This document shows, one piece after another, positions 18,855 to 27,628 of a stretch of DNA of 64,000 bases. The notes under the pieces are model-generated. The model ran no database searches, was not told the DNA's origin, and saw only the letters and a list, made by a program, of their open reading frames with translations. A program made the translations under genes and the position numbers. This stretch comes from Bartonella sp. M0177 (GTDB taxonomy: Bacteria > Pseudomonadota > Alphaproteobacteria > Rhizobiales > Rhizobiaceae), in the NCBI RefSeq assembly GCF_016102285.1, contig NZ_JACFOY010000001.1, forward strand, positions 2,172,501 through 2,236,500, given 5' to 3'. Numbering within the stretch: position 1 is the first letter of the stretch; each line of letters starts with the position of its first letter.

Positions 18855-19580
18855 ATGAATATAACTCCAAATATTGTCATTTTAACAGGTGCGGGCATAT
18901 CTGCTGAATCGGGACTGGAAACCTTTCGTGGTAGCGATGGTACATGGAATAAATATAAAGTTGAAGACGTTGCAACACCTGAAGGTTTTGCACGCTCGCC
19001 CGATCTCGTCAATAATTTCTATAACAAGCGCCGTCATGATGCTGCAAATGCACTCCCCAACAAGGCTCACCTCGCTCTTGCAAAACTGGAAAAGAATTTT
19101 CCGGACTCTTTTCTACTCGTTACACAGAATGTCGACGATTTACATGAACGGGCGGGATCAAAAAATGTTCTACATATGCATGGCACCCTCAACCATGTTC
19201 TATGCCTTTCTTGTCATGAAAGAGCCGAATGGAAAGGTGATGTAACGGCGGAAAGTATCTGCCCGCATTGCCATGCGAAAGCGAGTCTCAGACCCGATAT
19301 CGTCTGGTTCGGTGAAATTCCTTTTTATATGGAAAAAATCGAAAAAGCATTGTCTCAAGCCGACATTTTTGCGGCTATCGGAACATCCGGCCTCGTCTAT
19401 CCAGCAGCCGGTTTTGTTGGCCTTGCGCGACAAGCCGGTGCAGAATGTTTCGAGATTAACCTTGCTTCCAATCCGGCTACTTATGAATTATTCGACGACG
19501 TTATTTCCGGACCTGCAACAAAAACAGTTCCCGATTTCGTAGAAAATCTCATCGAAAAATACAGTCAAGTGACAGATTGA
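18855..19580 (+). CDS. cobB: Sir2 family NAD-dependent protein deacylase
   Basis: 241 residues with every sirtuin motif: GAGISAESGLETFRG, TQNVDDLHERAG, catalytic His109 in HMHG, zinc cysteines C117, C120, C136 and C139, and the RPDIVWFGE and GTSGLVYPAAG segments. The Y56-x-x-R59 pair (FYNKRR) is the class III signature that in SIRT5 and E. coli CobB reads acidic acyl groups. Removal of succinyl as well as acetyl groups from lysines is therefore expected. It is divergent from the TPR protein gene. The symbol follows the E. coli homologue. Confidence 0.95.
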   Translation: MNITPNIVILTGAGISAESGLETFRGSDGTWNKYKVEDVATPEGFARSPDLVNNFYNKRRHDAANALPNKAHLALAKLEKNFPDSFLLVTQNVDDLHERAGSKNVLHMHGTLNHVLCLSCHERAEWKGDVTAESICPHCHAKASLRPDIVWFGEIPFYMEKIEKALSQADIFAAIGTSGLVYPAAGFVGLARQAGAECFEINLASNPATYELFDDVISGPATKTVPDFVENLIEKYSQVTD

Positions 19581-19850
19581 AGAAAGCTAAATTAGCTGAA
19601 ACCTGTCCACTCTCATCTGAGATCCGAATGTTTTGTCCAAAAGAAATGTCTTCAATTCGACAGTTTTCCGATTTGGCAGTTTTCCAATCTGTCATCATTT
19701 TTGTATGAAACAGGCAAAATTTATTCTTCAATTGAAGCCCGTCCTATCGGTAAGGTTCGGAATTTAATAACTTTCACCTCATGGAAGGAAATTCATCACC
19801 CCGATTCATGCGAATACCGTTTGAAAGAACATTATCACATCACGAAAAAT

Positions 19851-19873
19851 AAAAGCCTCCGCTCACGGCTTTC
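19851..19873 (-). terminator. Terminator after the ArsC-family gene
   Basis: AAAGCC and GGCTTT form a short stem. On the minus strand the second arm runs into TTTTATTTTT, as expected for a terminator downstream of the arsC-like gene. Confidence 0.55.
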
Positions 19874-19907
19874 TTGTCCGTAAGACAAAACGGAAAGACC
19901 GAAAACT

Positions 19908-20279
19908 TCATTCTTCCGGTAAAATCAGCAGATTTGTCACTGTTTCAGCAGGTCTACAAAGTTGAACACCTTTCGGGCAAACAACAATCGGCCGATTGAT
20001 GAGTTCCGGATGATCATGCATCTTGCCTGCGATGACATCGTCGGGCAATGATTCATCATCCAAACCTAATTTTTTATAGGCCGGTTCTTTTGTCCGCAAA
20101 AAATCCCGTATGGAAACATTGGCACGGTTGGCTAGCCAAAGAAGCATTTCCGGTGTCGGTGGCGTTTTCAGATATTCGATAATATGGGGTTCATAACCCA
20201 TAGCCCGCACAAGACCGACCACGCTGCGAGAGGTTGCACAACGCGGGTTATGATAAATGATAACATCGGTATTTTGCAT
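19908..20279 (-). CDS. arsC: ArsC family (glutaredoxin-dependent) arsenate reductase-like protein
   Basis: 123 residues from the ATG at 20279, which has AAAGGGC upstream; an earlier ATG lacks a ribosome site. The N-terminal YHNPRCATSRS carries the single active cysteine (C14) of the E. coli ArsC fold. The arginines that hold arsenate appear in FLRTKE, LINRPIVV and LCRP. The enzyme would reduce arsenate to arsenite with glutathione and glutaredoxin. No arsB, acr3 or arsR is next to it, so it may be one of the housekeeping YfgD-type homologues. The symbol is by family only. Confidence 0.9.
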   Translation of the reverse strand: MQNTDVIIYHNPRCATSRSVVGLVRAMGYEPHIIEYLKTPPTPEMLLWLANRANVSIRDFLRTKEPAYKKLGLDDESLPDDVIAGKMHDHPELINRPIVVCPKGVQLCRPAETVTNLLILPEE

Positions 20280-20709
20280 GAAATGGCCCTTTATTGACAT
20301 AAGTGTCGAGAAAAACTTGGTTAGTGCGAGAGGACGAGAGTGGTTAAGAATATTCTATCTGCCCTCTTTTCACTAAACTGTTTTGAATTCCCGTCTTGTT
20401 GTTTCTGACGTTTGCAATAAACTTTGTCGAACAGTTTTATAGTCCTTGTCAATAGAACGCGTGACAGGTGATTTTCATACAATATCAAAATAAATTTGGC
20501 AAAGCCGCTCTGCCATTGCCGCCCAATAAAAACATTTCCGCAACATTCACGCACATTTTCCTTCCGGAGTTACTTTATCTAAGAAGGGCAAACAAAATAA
20601 TTTCGTCGTTGCAATGGGCCGACCAAATAAAAACACTTGTCCGGCACGTGCGACCGGAAACAAAAATACAAAGCTCAAAACAATAATAGAAAGGAAGGTT
20701 AAGCTTGAA
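20280..20709. other. Gene-free stretch between arsC-like gene and tRNA-Leu
   Basis: Several short frames are open but none has a ribosome site or protein-like composition. The region should hold the arsC promoter (minus strand). I see no repeat or RNA structure worth naming. Confidence 0.35.
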
Positions 20710-20795
20710 TGGTGCGGGTGGTCGGAATCGAACCGACACTCCTTTTGGGAACCAGATTTTGAGTCTGGCGCGTCTACCAGTTCCACCACACCCGC
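20710..20795 (-). tRNA. tRNA-Leu (anticodon CAA)
   Basis: On the minus strand the acceptor GCGGGTG pairs with CACCCGC. The anticodon stem CCAGA/TCTGG encloses CTCAAAA with CAA. The variable arm is long as expected for class II leucine tRNAs, and the T arm contains GGTTCGATTCC. Discriminator A and CCA are encoded. It reads TTG codons. Confidence 0.96.
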
Positions 20796-20965
20796 ATCGA
20801 TGAAGTGAGGACACAAACCATGTGTCACGGATTTGTTGAGTTATATTAAGAACCGACGTCTCGTCAACTGCCTTACACACAATTATCTTAAAAAATTTTG
20901 TTCAAGCTACTGGATTAACGCTTTAACCATCTTTAGAGATAGCTTGGTTGACGAGGAATAACAAA

Positions 20966-21553
20966 ATGCTCAAAAAGCTCGGAGAGTGGACTTTATCTCT
21001 GGCAGGCCGCCGATCAGCCGAATATTGGCTGGCCTTTATCGCTTTTGTAGAGAGTTCTGTTTTCCTTATTCCGGCGGATGTCCTGTTCATCCCGATGTCA
21101 CTTATCAATAAAGAAAAAACCTACCGCTATGCGTTTATTGCGTCACTTTTTTCGGTTCTCGGCGGAATATTGGGATGGCTGATCGGCCATTTTGCTTACG
21201 AAGGAATAGCCAGGCCGGTTCTCGAATTTTATGGCAAATTGGAAACCTTCGAGGCGTTGCGCAGCAATACCAGTATGGAAATCATCCTGTTATTGCTGAT
21301 CACATCAGGCATATCCCATCTTCCGCCCATCAAGGTTGTTACGATTCTTGCCGGTGTTGTCGGTATGAACATCTGGGTTTTCATAATTTCAGCAATCGTC
21401 GCACGCGGTGCAAGATTCTATTTTCTGGCCTGGCTCATCAAAAAATATGGTGCAACCATGCTGGACTATATCCTACCAAGATTAAAATGGATTATCGCCA
21501 TTGCTTGCGCCGTTCTGATAATTGGCTATATTTTATATAAAATACTGGTCTAA
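20966..21553 (+). CDS. YqaA-type DedA/VTT family membrane protein
   Basis: 195 residues from an ATG with GAGGA upstream; a TTG 18 bases earlier is a less likely start. The sequence has the VTT layout: amphipathic YWLAFIAFVESSVFLIPADV with re-entrant-type Pro/Glu, ASLFSVLGGILGWLIGHFAY, ISHLPPIKVVTILAGVVGMN and a final helix (IIAIACAVLIIGYILYKIL). DedA relatives are inner-membrane proteins thought to flip or transport lipid carriers. The subgroup YqaA has no assigned substrate. The dsbB-like gene follows 11 nt after the stop, indicating an operon. Confidence 0.88.
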   Translation: MLKKLGEWTLSLAGRRSAEYWLAFIAFVESSVFLIPADVLFIPMSLINKEKTYRYAFIASLFSVLGGILGWLIGHFAYEGIARPVLEFYGKLETFEALRSNTSMEIILLLLITSGISHLPPIKVVTILAGVVGMNIWVFIISAIVARGARFYFLAWLIKKYGATMLDYILPRLKWIIAIACAVLIIGYILYKILV

Positions 21554-21564
21554 GGGGATTTGTT

Positions 21565-22107
21565 TTGATTGGTTTTGCTTCGCCCATTTATCTGTCCGGA
21601 CGGCTTCAAACAATTCTTTCCTGTTTGATACTGGTCTTGATGGTGATTGCTATTGGAACTGCACTAGGGTTCGAACATATAGGCGGCTATATGCCTTGTA
21701 AACTTTGCCTTGAAGAACGTATTCCCTATTATATCGGTATACCTTTAATGATTATAACCTTGGCTTTGTCGCTCACGGGAAAACCGGGATTTCTCATCCG
21801 TTTGCTTTTTTTGATTACCGCTTTTCTTATGGTTTATAATCTCGGTCTATCAATCTACCATGCCGGTGCAGAATATAAATTCTGGCAAGGCCCGACAGAT
21901 TGTTCAGCGGCCGCTACGGCTATTACTTCCGACGCAAATGATCTACTGGCAAATCTGAACAGAAAACGACCACCTTCCTGTGATACAGCGGCCGGTTATT
22001 TTCTGGGGCTTTCATTTGCCGGTTGGAATGCTGTATCGAGCCTTTTTCTAGCTTTCCTTGCTCTTGTCGGCACTTTTTGTGCATACAAAAAAAATGGTGA
22101 ACACTAA
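21565..22107 (+). CDS. DsbB-family disulfide bond formation protein
   Basis: 180 residues with four transmembrane helices. The first periplasmic loop holds C45-x2-C48 (MPCKLCLEERIPYY) and the second holds C113 and C139, the two redox pairs that pass electrons from DsbA to quinone. Translation appears to start at a TTG, because a strong TAAGGGGA lies at the right distance and no ATG is available nearby. It overlaps the gluQ start and follows the DedA gene closely. No DsbA is in the window. Confidence 0.88.
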   Translation: MIGFASPIYLSGRLQTILSCLILVLMVIAIGTALGFEHIGGYMPCKLCLEERIPYYIGIPLMIITLALSLTGKPGFLIRLLFLITAFLMVYNLGLSIYHAGAEYKFWQGPTDCSAAATAITSDANDLLANLNRKRPPSCDTAAGYFLGLSFAGWNAVSSLFLAFLALVGTFCAYKKNGEH

Positions 22108-22972
22108 ACCCGTCCGGTTACGTTTCGCACCTAGCCCTAACGGCTATCTCCATCTCGGGCACGCCTATTCGGCGCTGGTCAACCAACATATCGCTCGAAT
22201 ATTGAAGGGCGAACTTGTTTTGCGCATGGAAAACATTGATATAACACGCTGCAAAACACACTATGAAAATGCGATTGTGGAAGACCTTTCATGGCTAGGG
22301 GTCGATTTCCGAAAACCTTTCCGGCGACAATCGGAACATTTTTCAGACTATCAAAAAGCACTTGATGAACTTGAAAAACTCGGTCTTGTCTATCCTGCAT
22401 TTTTAACGCGGGGAGAGGTAAAAGAAATCATTACCGAAGCCGAGCGAAAGGGAAAAAATTGGCCACGAGACCCTGATGGCACGCCGCTTTATCCGACGGA
22501 TGAACGTTCGCTTTCAAAGTTAAAAGCGCGCGAAATGATTGCCGAAGGAATGCCTTTTTCCTGGCGGCTCAACATGGATCTTGCATTGCGTTTTTCAGGC
22601 AAAGATCTCTACTGGTGCGAATTTCATGGCAATAAAACAAAGAAAATTATTGCTCATCCCGAACTTTGGGGCGATGTCATCATCGCACGTAAAGACATGC
22701 CAACAAGCTATCATCTGTCGGTTGTTGTTGATGATGCTCTCCAGCACATCACCCATGTTGTCAGAGGCAATGATCTGTTCCAAGCCACTTCTGTTCATCG
22801 GCTCTTGCAGACAATTCTCGGTTATGAACCACCGCTTTATTACCACCATCCGCTTGTTCTTGGTCATGACGGACACAAATTGTCCAAATCCAACAAGGAC
22901 ACAAGTTTGCGTTCGCTCCGTGAGAAAGGACTGACGGTAAACGATATTCTTGGCTTTTTGCCGGAAATTTGA
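22094..22972 (+). CDS. gluQ: Glutamyl-Q tRNA(Asp) synthetase
   Basis: 292 residues from the ATG at 22094, overlapping the DsbB gene by 14 nt. The catalytic core of a glutamyl-tRNA synthetase is present (RFAPSPNGYLHLGHAYSA, RMENIDITRC, and HKLSKSNKD as the KMSKS loop), but the anticodon-binding half is absent. That is the definition of GluQRS, which attaches glutamate to queuosine at position 34 of tRNA-Asp. The zinc-binding cysteines usual in this enzyme (YxCxCTR) are replaced here (YPAFLTR). The signature sequences otherwise look intact. Confidence 0.92.
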   Translation: MVNTKPVRLRFAPSPNGYLHLGHAYSALVNQHIARILKGELVLRMENIDITRCKTHYENAIVEDLSWLGVDFRKPFRRQSEHFSDYQKALDELEKLGLVYPAFLTRGEVKEIITEAERKGKNWPRDPDGTPLYPTDERSLSKLKAREMIAEGMPFSWRLNMDLALRFSGKDLYWCEFHGNKTKKIIAHPELWGDVIIARKDMPTSYHLSVVVDDALQHITHVVRGNDLFQATSVHRLLQTILGYEPPLYYHHPLVLGHDGHKLSKSNKDTSLRSLREKGLTVNDILGFLPEI

Positions 22973-23053
22973 CCATTGCTATCATGCCCCCTCTTTCCAC
23001 GCTTTTAAAAAGCGACTAGGGTTTCCAATCATAATATTCGATGGGTTTTAAAA

Positions 23054-23545
23054 ATGATTACCATTAGACCGGCTGAAGAACGTGATCTGAAAGCCATCAC
23101 TGACATTTATAACGATGCGGTAGAGAATACTCTCGCTATCTGGAATGAAAAAACCGTCGATATTGATAATCGTCGGGAATGGTTGAAAACACGAAATGCT
23201 GCCGGATATCCGGTATTTGTTGCTGTTGATGATGGCAAGACAATAGGCTATGCGAGCTACGGACCGTTCAGACCTTTCGAAGGATATCGCTATTCGGCTG
23301 AAATCTCCATCTATATTGAAAAGACCCAACGCGGAAAAGGAATCGGCAAAAAACTTCTAGCGGCTTTGATCGCGCATGCCGAAAAAAACCATATCCATGT
23401 TCTTATTGCCGGTATTGAAGCGGGTAACAAAGCGTCTATCGCCATCCATAAGGCGTTCGGCTTTACAATAACCGGACACATGCCGGAAGTTGGTACAAAA
23501 GCCGGACAGTGGCTCAACCTTGTATTGATGCAACGGATTCTCTGA
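23054..23545 (+). CDS. GNAT acetyltransferase, phosphinothricin/methionine-sulfoximine type
   Basis: 163 residues. The acetyl-CoA loop is QRGKGIGKKLLAALIAHAEK, and the body shows IRPAEERDLKAITDIYNDAVENT, GYASYGPFRPFEGYRYSAE and AFGFTITGHMPEVGTKAGQW. This is the layout of the Pat/MnaT (YncA) group, which N-acetylates methionine sulfone, sulfoximine and related amino acids. Substrate is inferred from family resemblance alone. It starts 81 nt after gluQ and may share its transcript. The GH25 gene converges with it, leaving only 4 nt between the stops. Confidence 0.9.
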   Translation: MITIRPAEERDLKAITDIYNDAVENTLAIWNEKTVDIDNRREWLKTRNAAGYPVFVAVDDGKTIGYASYGPFRPFEGYRYSAEISIYIEKTQRGKGIGKKLLAALIAHAEKNHIHVLIAGIEAGNKASIAIHKAFGFTITGHMPEVGTKAGQWLNLVLMQRIL

Positions 23546-23549
23546 CACG

Positions 23550-24254
23550 TTACCAGCCGGTCGGGAACGTTTCAAACAAATCCTTTGGACCATTGAAGAC
23601 ATTAAGGTCGATAAAAAATTCTTTGCCTTTATACCCCTGAAGACGGCCCACCGGATTATATTGCCAGAAGGCCCATTGTTTTTCGTTTGGCAAATCCGGT
23701 TTGCTAAAAATCGAACGGTACCACAACAGGTAACCGGAAAACTGTCCCGCGATGTAATTTTTATAGTTTTCTTCATCTGTATAAATAATCGGCTTTGAAC
23801 CAAAATAGCTTTCGACATGTTGAAGAAGATTGCCAAGCCTCTCTAAAATGACTTGTCGGTCAGGGCTTTTCGTTTGATCGATTTCGACATCTATTGCCGG
23901 AGGTAACATGTTTTTATATTTGGGCATCGAACTTATAAAGTTTTCTGCTTGCAACACACCGTCTGTTTCAGGCCTGAAAAAATGATAAGCACCAACCCTC
24001 ATACCGGCCTCTAATGCATGGTCCCAATTTTTCTTGAATTCGGGATCCTTGAAGTCGCCACCTTCCGTCGCTTTGATATAGGCAAAACTGATATTCTGGC
24101 TTTTTATTTTATGCCAATCGATTTCGCCTTGATGATGCGATACATCAATCCCGCGAACCGGATAGTTATCAAGTGATAAACGAGCCCAAAAAAAGTATAA
24201 AACCGCAATCAATGCAAAGACAAAAAGCAAAAAAACAGCAATGCGCTTGCCCAT
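23550..24254 (-). CDS. GH25 family lysozyme, membrane-anchored
   Basis: 234 residues from an ATG preceded by AGGA; a longer frame would need a TTG start. An uncleaved signal anchor (residues 4-25) leads into a glycoside hydrolase 25 domain. GIDVSHHQGEIDW holds Asp37, KATEG follows, and AIDVEID holds the catalytic Asp122 and Glu124 pair. The family cleaves the MurNAc-GlcNAc bond of peptidoglycan. With a periplasmic catalytic domain it probably trims the cell's own wall. No phage genes are near, so it does not look like an endolysin. Confidence 0.92.
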   Translation of the reverse strand: MGKRIAVFLLFVFALIAVLYFFWARLSLDNYPVRGIDVSHHQGEIDWHKIKSQNISFAYIKATEGGDFKDPEFKKNWDHALEAGMRVGAYHFFRPETDGVLQAENFISSMPKYKNMLPPAIDVEIDQTKSPDRQVILERLGNLLQHVESYFGSKPIIYTDEENYKNYIAGQFSGYLLWYRSIFSKPDLPNEKQWAFWQYNPVGRLQGYKGKEFFIDLNVFNGPKDLFETFPTGW

Positions 24255-25164
24255 GTGATTTTTCCTGAAGAGTAAATATCGGGTGCTCTCAAACAACAGC
24301 TTTTATATGGTCAAATTATAGTTTTTATCGGCTTTTGACAAAAACGATTTTCACATAAAATTATATCATCCCGCCACGTCGAATAGTGATTGTGGCAATT
24401 CGTAAAGTCGTTCGGGTCAATTTGTTTCCGGTGATAATCGCCAATCACAGGATTGGTAATAAATTGGAATAAAGCCGGCTTTATAACGACGAATATCGTT
24501 TGCGTTCATTTAATAAAATATCAAACGACCTGCATTTGAAAATGCGACGTTCATGTTTATGACCGGTTCATCGATATTATTTCATTGAAACGGCGAAATA
24601 CCCAAAAGACAGGAGAGTTTTTCGTGGAGAAACCACCAAAATAAGCGGCTGATAAATCAATATTCGCTGTTTGATAAAGCCGTTTTGCAAATATAAAAGC
24701 TGATCACCAATTTAAAAAACAAATTTCAACATCATTGCTTGGCAAACGCATTTTCCGGATGGACGTTCTTTTGAAACCCCTCGATTCAAGCTTTTTGGTC
24801 AAGCTCGAAAACCGGCAATTGAATTTTACTTTTTTTAAAAATCAAAGGATGACATTGAACGCTATTTTTGTAACAACGAAACGGGATAAATTTTTGGGTC
24901 AAAAAAAAACGGAAATCAATGAATGGGAACAGCGTTTAACACTATTATGCCAGAGATACATAAAAATACGGCATTGTTAATCAAGGGGAGGTTATACATA
25001 GCCGATTGTCATGAATGACCGGTTTGTTCAGACTTAAAACCTGATCTCATTGTCGTAAATTTTCGTTGCAAACGAGCTGAATGGTCAGATTTACGAAAAT
25101 CAGCCCATTCACAATCGAGTGCATGAAATATTTTCCGATTGAATTTCCTTCCAACTCAACTAAT
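24255..25164. other. Long gene-free region upstream of mbfA
   Basis: About 0.9 kb with no recognisable gene. One frame of 81 codons on the plus strand (24735-24980) is open, but its composition (Phe, Lys, Asn from A/T runs) looks non-coding and no ribosome site precedes it. The right end must hold the mbfA promoter. A small RNA or decayed gene is possible but nothing I see proves it. Confidence 0.35.
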
Positions 25165-25179
25165 TTAGAATAATTCTAA
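25165..25179. promoter_or_regulatory. Irr-type iron control element upstream of mbfA
   Basis: TTAGAAT-A-ATTCTAA is a perfect 15-base palindrome ending 14 bases before the mbfA start. It matches the ICE motif bound by the haem-responsive regulator Irr in Rhizobiales, and mbfA is an established Irr target. Irr should repress mbfA under low iron. The call rests on motif and gene together. Confidence 0.8.
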
Positions 25180-25193
25180 TTTGCAGGTTCCAA

Positions 25194-26180
25194 ATGTTTT
25201 CAAAACTCTTTGCATCATCCTATCGGAAACCGTTTTCCTCGCTTAGCGAAAAGGAAATTCTGGCTCTTGCCATTTCTTCGGAAGAAGATGACGAGCGCAT
25301 TTATCTTAACTATGCCGATGGTTTGCGTGACGAGTTTCCGGCAACGGCCAAGATTTTTGAAAAAATGGCGGATGAGGAACATAGCCACCGCGACAGACTG
25401 ATAAAGATTTTTGAAAAACGCTTTGGCAAAATGATTCCGCTTATCCGGCGCGAACATGTCAGCGGCTTTTATGATCGCAAACCGGATTGGTTGGTTCGCC
25501 CGCTCGGAATCGATAAAGTGCGTGATTCGGTTGCACAAATGGAAGACCAATCGGCGCGTTTTTATGAACAGGCTGCCGACCATGCCAAAGATGCAGAAAT
25601 CCGCAAACTCCTGGGCGATCTTGCTCTTGAAGAAAAACACCATGAAGATGTGGCTATCGAGCTTGAAAAGAAATACACGCCGAAATCTGTTGCCGATGAA
25701 GAGCGCGCAAAAGAACGCAAACAAACGCTTCTCACATGGATCCAGCCCGGTCTTGCCGGTTTGATGGATGGTTCTGTTTCAACTCTGGCGCCGATTTTTG
25801 CGGCTGCCTTTGCTACCGGTGACACAAGACAGACTTTTCTCGTCGGTTTATCGGCTTCGCTCGGCGCCGGTATATCAATGGGCTTTACCGAAGCCGCCCA
25901 TGATGACGGAAAACTATCCGGCCGCGGCTCACCAATCAAACGCGGTATTGCCAATGGTGTTATGACCTCTCTCGGCGGTCTTGGACACGCGCTCCCCTTT
26001 CTTATTCCCGATTTTCATGTTGCGATTGCCATTGCATTCGCGGTTGTGTTCTTTGAATTGTGGGCAATTGCATGGATCCAGAACAAGTTCATGGAAACAC
26101 CGTTCTGGCGTGCGGCATTACAGGTTGTGGTTGGCGGGGCACTGGTTTTTGCAACCGGTATTCTCATCGGTAGCGCTTGA
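25194..26180 (+). CDS. mbfA: MbfA, membrane-bound ferritin / iron exporter
   Basis: 328 residues with two parts. Residues 1-165 are a ferritin-like di-iron domain (EEDDERIYLNYADGLRDEF, MADEEHSHRDR, QMEDQSARFYEQAADHA, LEEKHHED supply Glu and His ligands). Residues from about 180 to the end are a CCC1/VIT1-like membrane domain (GLAGLMDGSVSTLAPIFAAA, GLSASLGAGISMGFTEAAHD, and three further hydrophobic segments). MbfA exports iron across the inner membrane and protects against iron and peroxide stress in Bradyrhizobium and Agrobacterium. The Irr palindrome just upstream supports that role. Confidence 0.95.
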   Translation: MFSKLFASSYRKPFSSLSEKEILALAISSEEDDERIYLNYADGLRDEFPATAKIFEKMADEEHSHRDRLIKIFEKRFGKMIPLIRREHVSGFYDRKPDWLVRPLGIDKVRDSVAQMEDQSARFYEQAADHAKDAEIRKLLGDLALEEKHHEDVAIELEKKYTPKSVADEERAKERKQTLLTWIQPGLAGLMDGSVSTLAPIFAAAFATGDTRQTFLVGLSASLGAGISMGFTEAAHDDGKLSGRGSPIKRGIANGVMTSLGGLGHALPFLIPDFHVAIAIAFAVVFFELWAIAWIQNKFMETPFWRAALQVVVGGALVFATGILIGSA

Positions 26181-26265
26181 AAAAGACGGCCGTAAGGGAA
26201 CTTGTAACTTTTCCCTATCCCCTTTAAAAGGATTGGCAGTGATTATATCGTCCTGAAGGCTTTTC

Positions 26266-26736
26266 ATGTCGCAAACAGATGATTCCGTTAAACTTGCTAT
26301 CCGTCGTCTCCCTCATTCGGAAGGGCTGAAATTGCCTAGCTATGAAACCGCCGGATCAGCCGGAATGGATTTGAGAGCCGCACTGGAAGAGGGAAAAGAA
26401 CTTATCCTTTCTCCTGGTGAACGTGCACTCGTCCCGACAGGATTGATATTCGAGTTACCGGAAGGATATGAAGCGCAAATTCGCCCACGTTCCGGCCTTG
26501 CTTTCAAAAATGGCGTTACTTGTTTGAATACGCCCGGCACAATCGACAGCGATTATCGTGGCGAAATCAAAGTTTTGCTGATCAATCTCGGGCAAGAACC
26601 ATTCACCATTACCCGCGGTATGCGAATCGCGCAGACTGTCATTTCACCAGCCCCGCAAATAGCCATTGTGGAAACCACAACAATTTCGGATACAGTTCGT
26701 GGAACCAAAGGGTTCGGTTCAACCGGACACAACTAG
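26266..26736 (+). CDS. dut: dUTP diphosphatase
   Basis: 156 residues with the five trimeric dUTPase motifs in order: [21 protein letters not shown], the uracil-binding [22 protein letters not shown], and the C-terminal [12 protein letters not shown] arm that closes over the substrate. It hydrolyses dUTP to dUMP, keeping uracil out of DNA and feeding dTMP synthesis. The N-terminus carries a short extension. It lies 85 nt after mbfA on the same strand, but a shared transcript is not obvious. Confidence 0.97.
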   Translation: MSQTDDSVKLAIRRLPHSEGLKLPSYETAGSAGMDLRAALEEGKELILSPGERALVPTGLIFELPEGYEAQIRPRSGLAFKNGVTCLNTPGTIDSDYRGEIKVLLINLGQEPFTITRGMRIAQTVISPAPQIAIVETTTISDTVRGTKGFGSTGHN

Positions 26737-26889
26737 ACGATCAACACCCAAAGACGTTTCTTAAGACAATAATTCTGAAAAGAAGTGAAGTCGGCTGATT
26801 CGATTTGGCTTATAGATGGCCTCTCATGGCACTTTCGCCTTGCCGGTGTTGCCTTTGCGTTATCAACCGGAAACGACACATAAAAATAA

Positions 26890-26919
26890 AACCGCAATGT
26901 TTGAAAAAACATTGCGGTT
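26890..26919. terminator. Bidirectional terminator between dut and fdoI
   Basis: AACCGCAATGTTT and AAACATTGCGGTT make a perfect 13-bp hairpin around GAAA. On the minus strand it is followed by TTATTTTTATG, a good terminator for the fdo operon. A weaker T run lies on the plus strand. Confidence 0.88.
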
Positions 26920-26947
26920 AAATTTATTGAAAGCTCAAAACCGAAGC

Positions 26948-27628
26948 TTAGCGGTCTTTAATGCGATTTGCGCGCAAAAGTGCAATGTACCATTTGCGAT
27001 GGTGAGCCCATGCAAAACCACCCGAAATCTTGCCCTTTATCATTGCGCCAATCGAACCGGCAACCCAATAACCGGCATAGACGTGGAAAATCCACACCGC
27101 GATAATGCAGGCGGCAACCAGCGAATGGGTGAGCAGTGCATAACGCTGCCATTCAATAGGAACAAAGGGCGCAAAATAGGCTTGCCAAACCATAAAGCCT
27201 GTCACAATCAATATGATAAGACCAATCGACATAGACCAGAAAATACATTTTTGACCAAAATTGTATTTTCCGATCATTGGCAGTCTTTCTTCATCGCCTT
27301 CAAGAACATCCTTGATATCGACAATCCATTTCAAATCGGAATTTTCCCAAATATTGAGGCGCCAGAAGCGGAAGAAAAGTCCGGCAAAACTGATAACCAT
27401 GACAACACCGATATAAGGGTGAATGGTACGCACCACCTGCCCGCCACCAATGAGGTTTGAAAGCGGAAAAAGTGGTGGCCAATACATCATCAGACCGGTC
27501 AATGCCAAAAGAATCATCGAAATGGCGCCAATCCAGTGGTTGATGCGAGCGCCTTTTGTATAGCGGTCGACTATAACCGGATTACCTTCATGGACATAAT
27601 CATATTTTTCATAAAGCTTATGCGTCAT
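26948..27628 (-). CDS. fdoI: Formate dehydrogenase, cytochrome b556 (gamma) subunit
   Basis: 226 residues. Four transmembrane helices ([66 protein letters not shown]) carry the histidines that bind two b-type haems, as in FdnI/FdoI. The subunit takes electrons from the iron-sulfur protein FdoH and reduces quinone at the inner membrane. [11 protein letters not shown] at the N-terminus is typical. It overlaps the end of fdoH by 11 nt, so the two are translationally coupled. It is the last gene of the operon. Confidence 0.95.
   Translation of the reverse strand: MTHKLYEKYDYVHEGNPVIVDRYTKGARINHWIGAISMILLALTGLMMYWPPLFPLSNLIGGGQVVRTIHPYIGVVMVISFAGLFFRFWRLNIWENSDLKWIVDIKDVLEGDEERLPMIGKYNFGQKCIFWSMSIGLIILIVTGFMVWQAYFAPFVPIEWQRYALLTHSLVAACIIAVWIFHVYAGYWVAGSIGAMIKGKISGGFAWAHHRKWYIALLRANRIKDR

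Noticed and set aside
19908-20279. An arsenic resistance operon
   Set aside because: Only the ArsC-family gene is present; there is no arsR, arsB/acr3 or arsH beside it.
23550-24254. GH25 lysozyme as evidence for a prophage
   Set aside because: No holin, portal, capsid, integrase or attachment site lies nearby, and the protein has a signal anchor typical of a chromosomal wall enzyme.
24735-24980. 81-codon plus-strand frame in the gap before mbfA
   Set aside because: The residues come from A/T runs, there is no ribosome site, and nothing is recognisable; left as non-coding.
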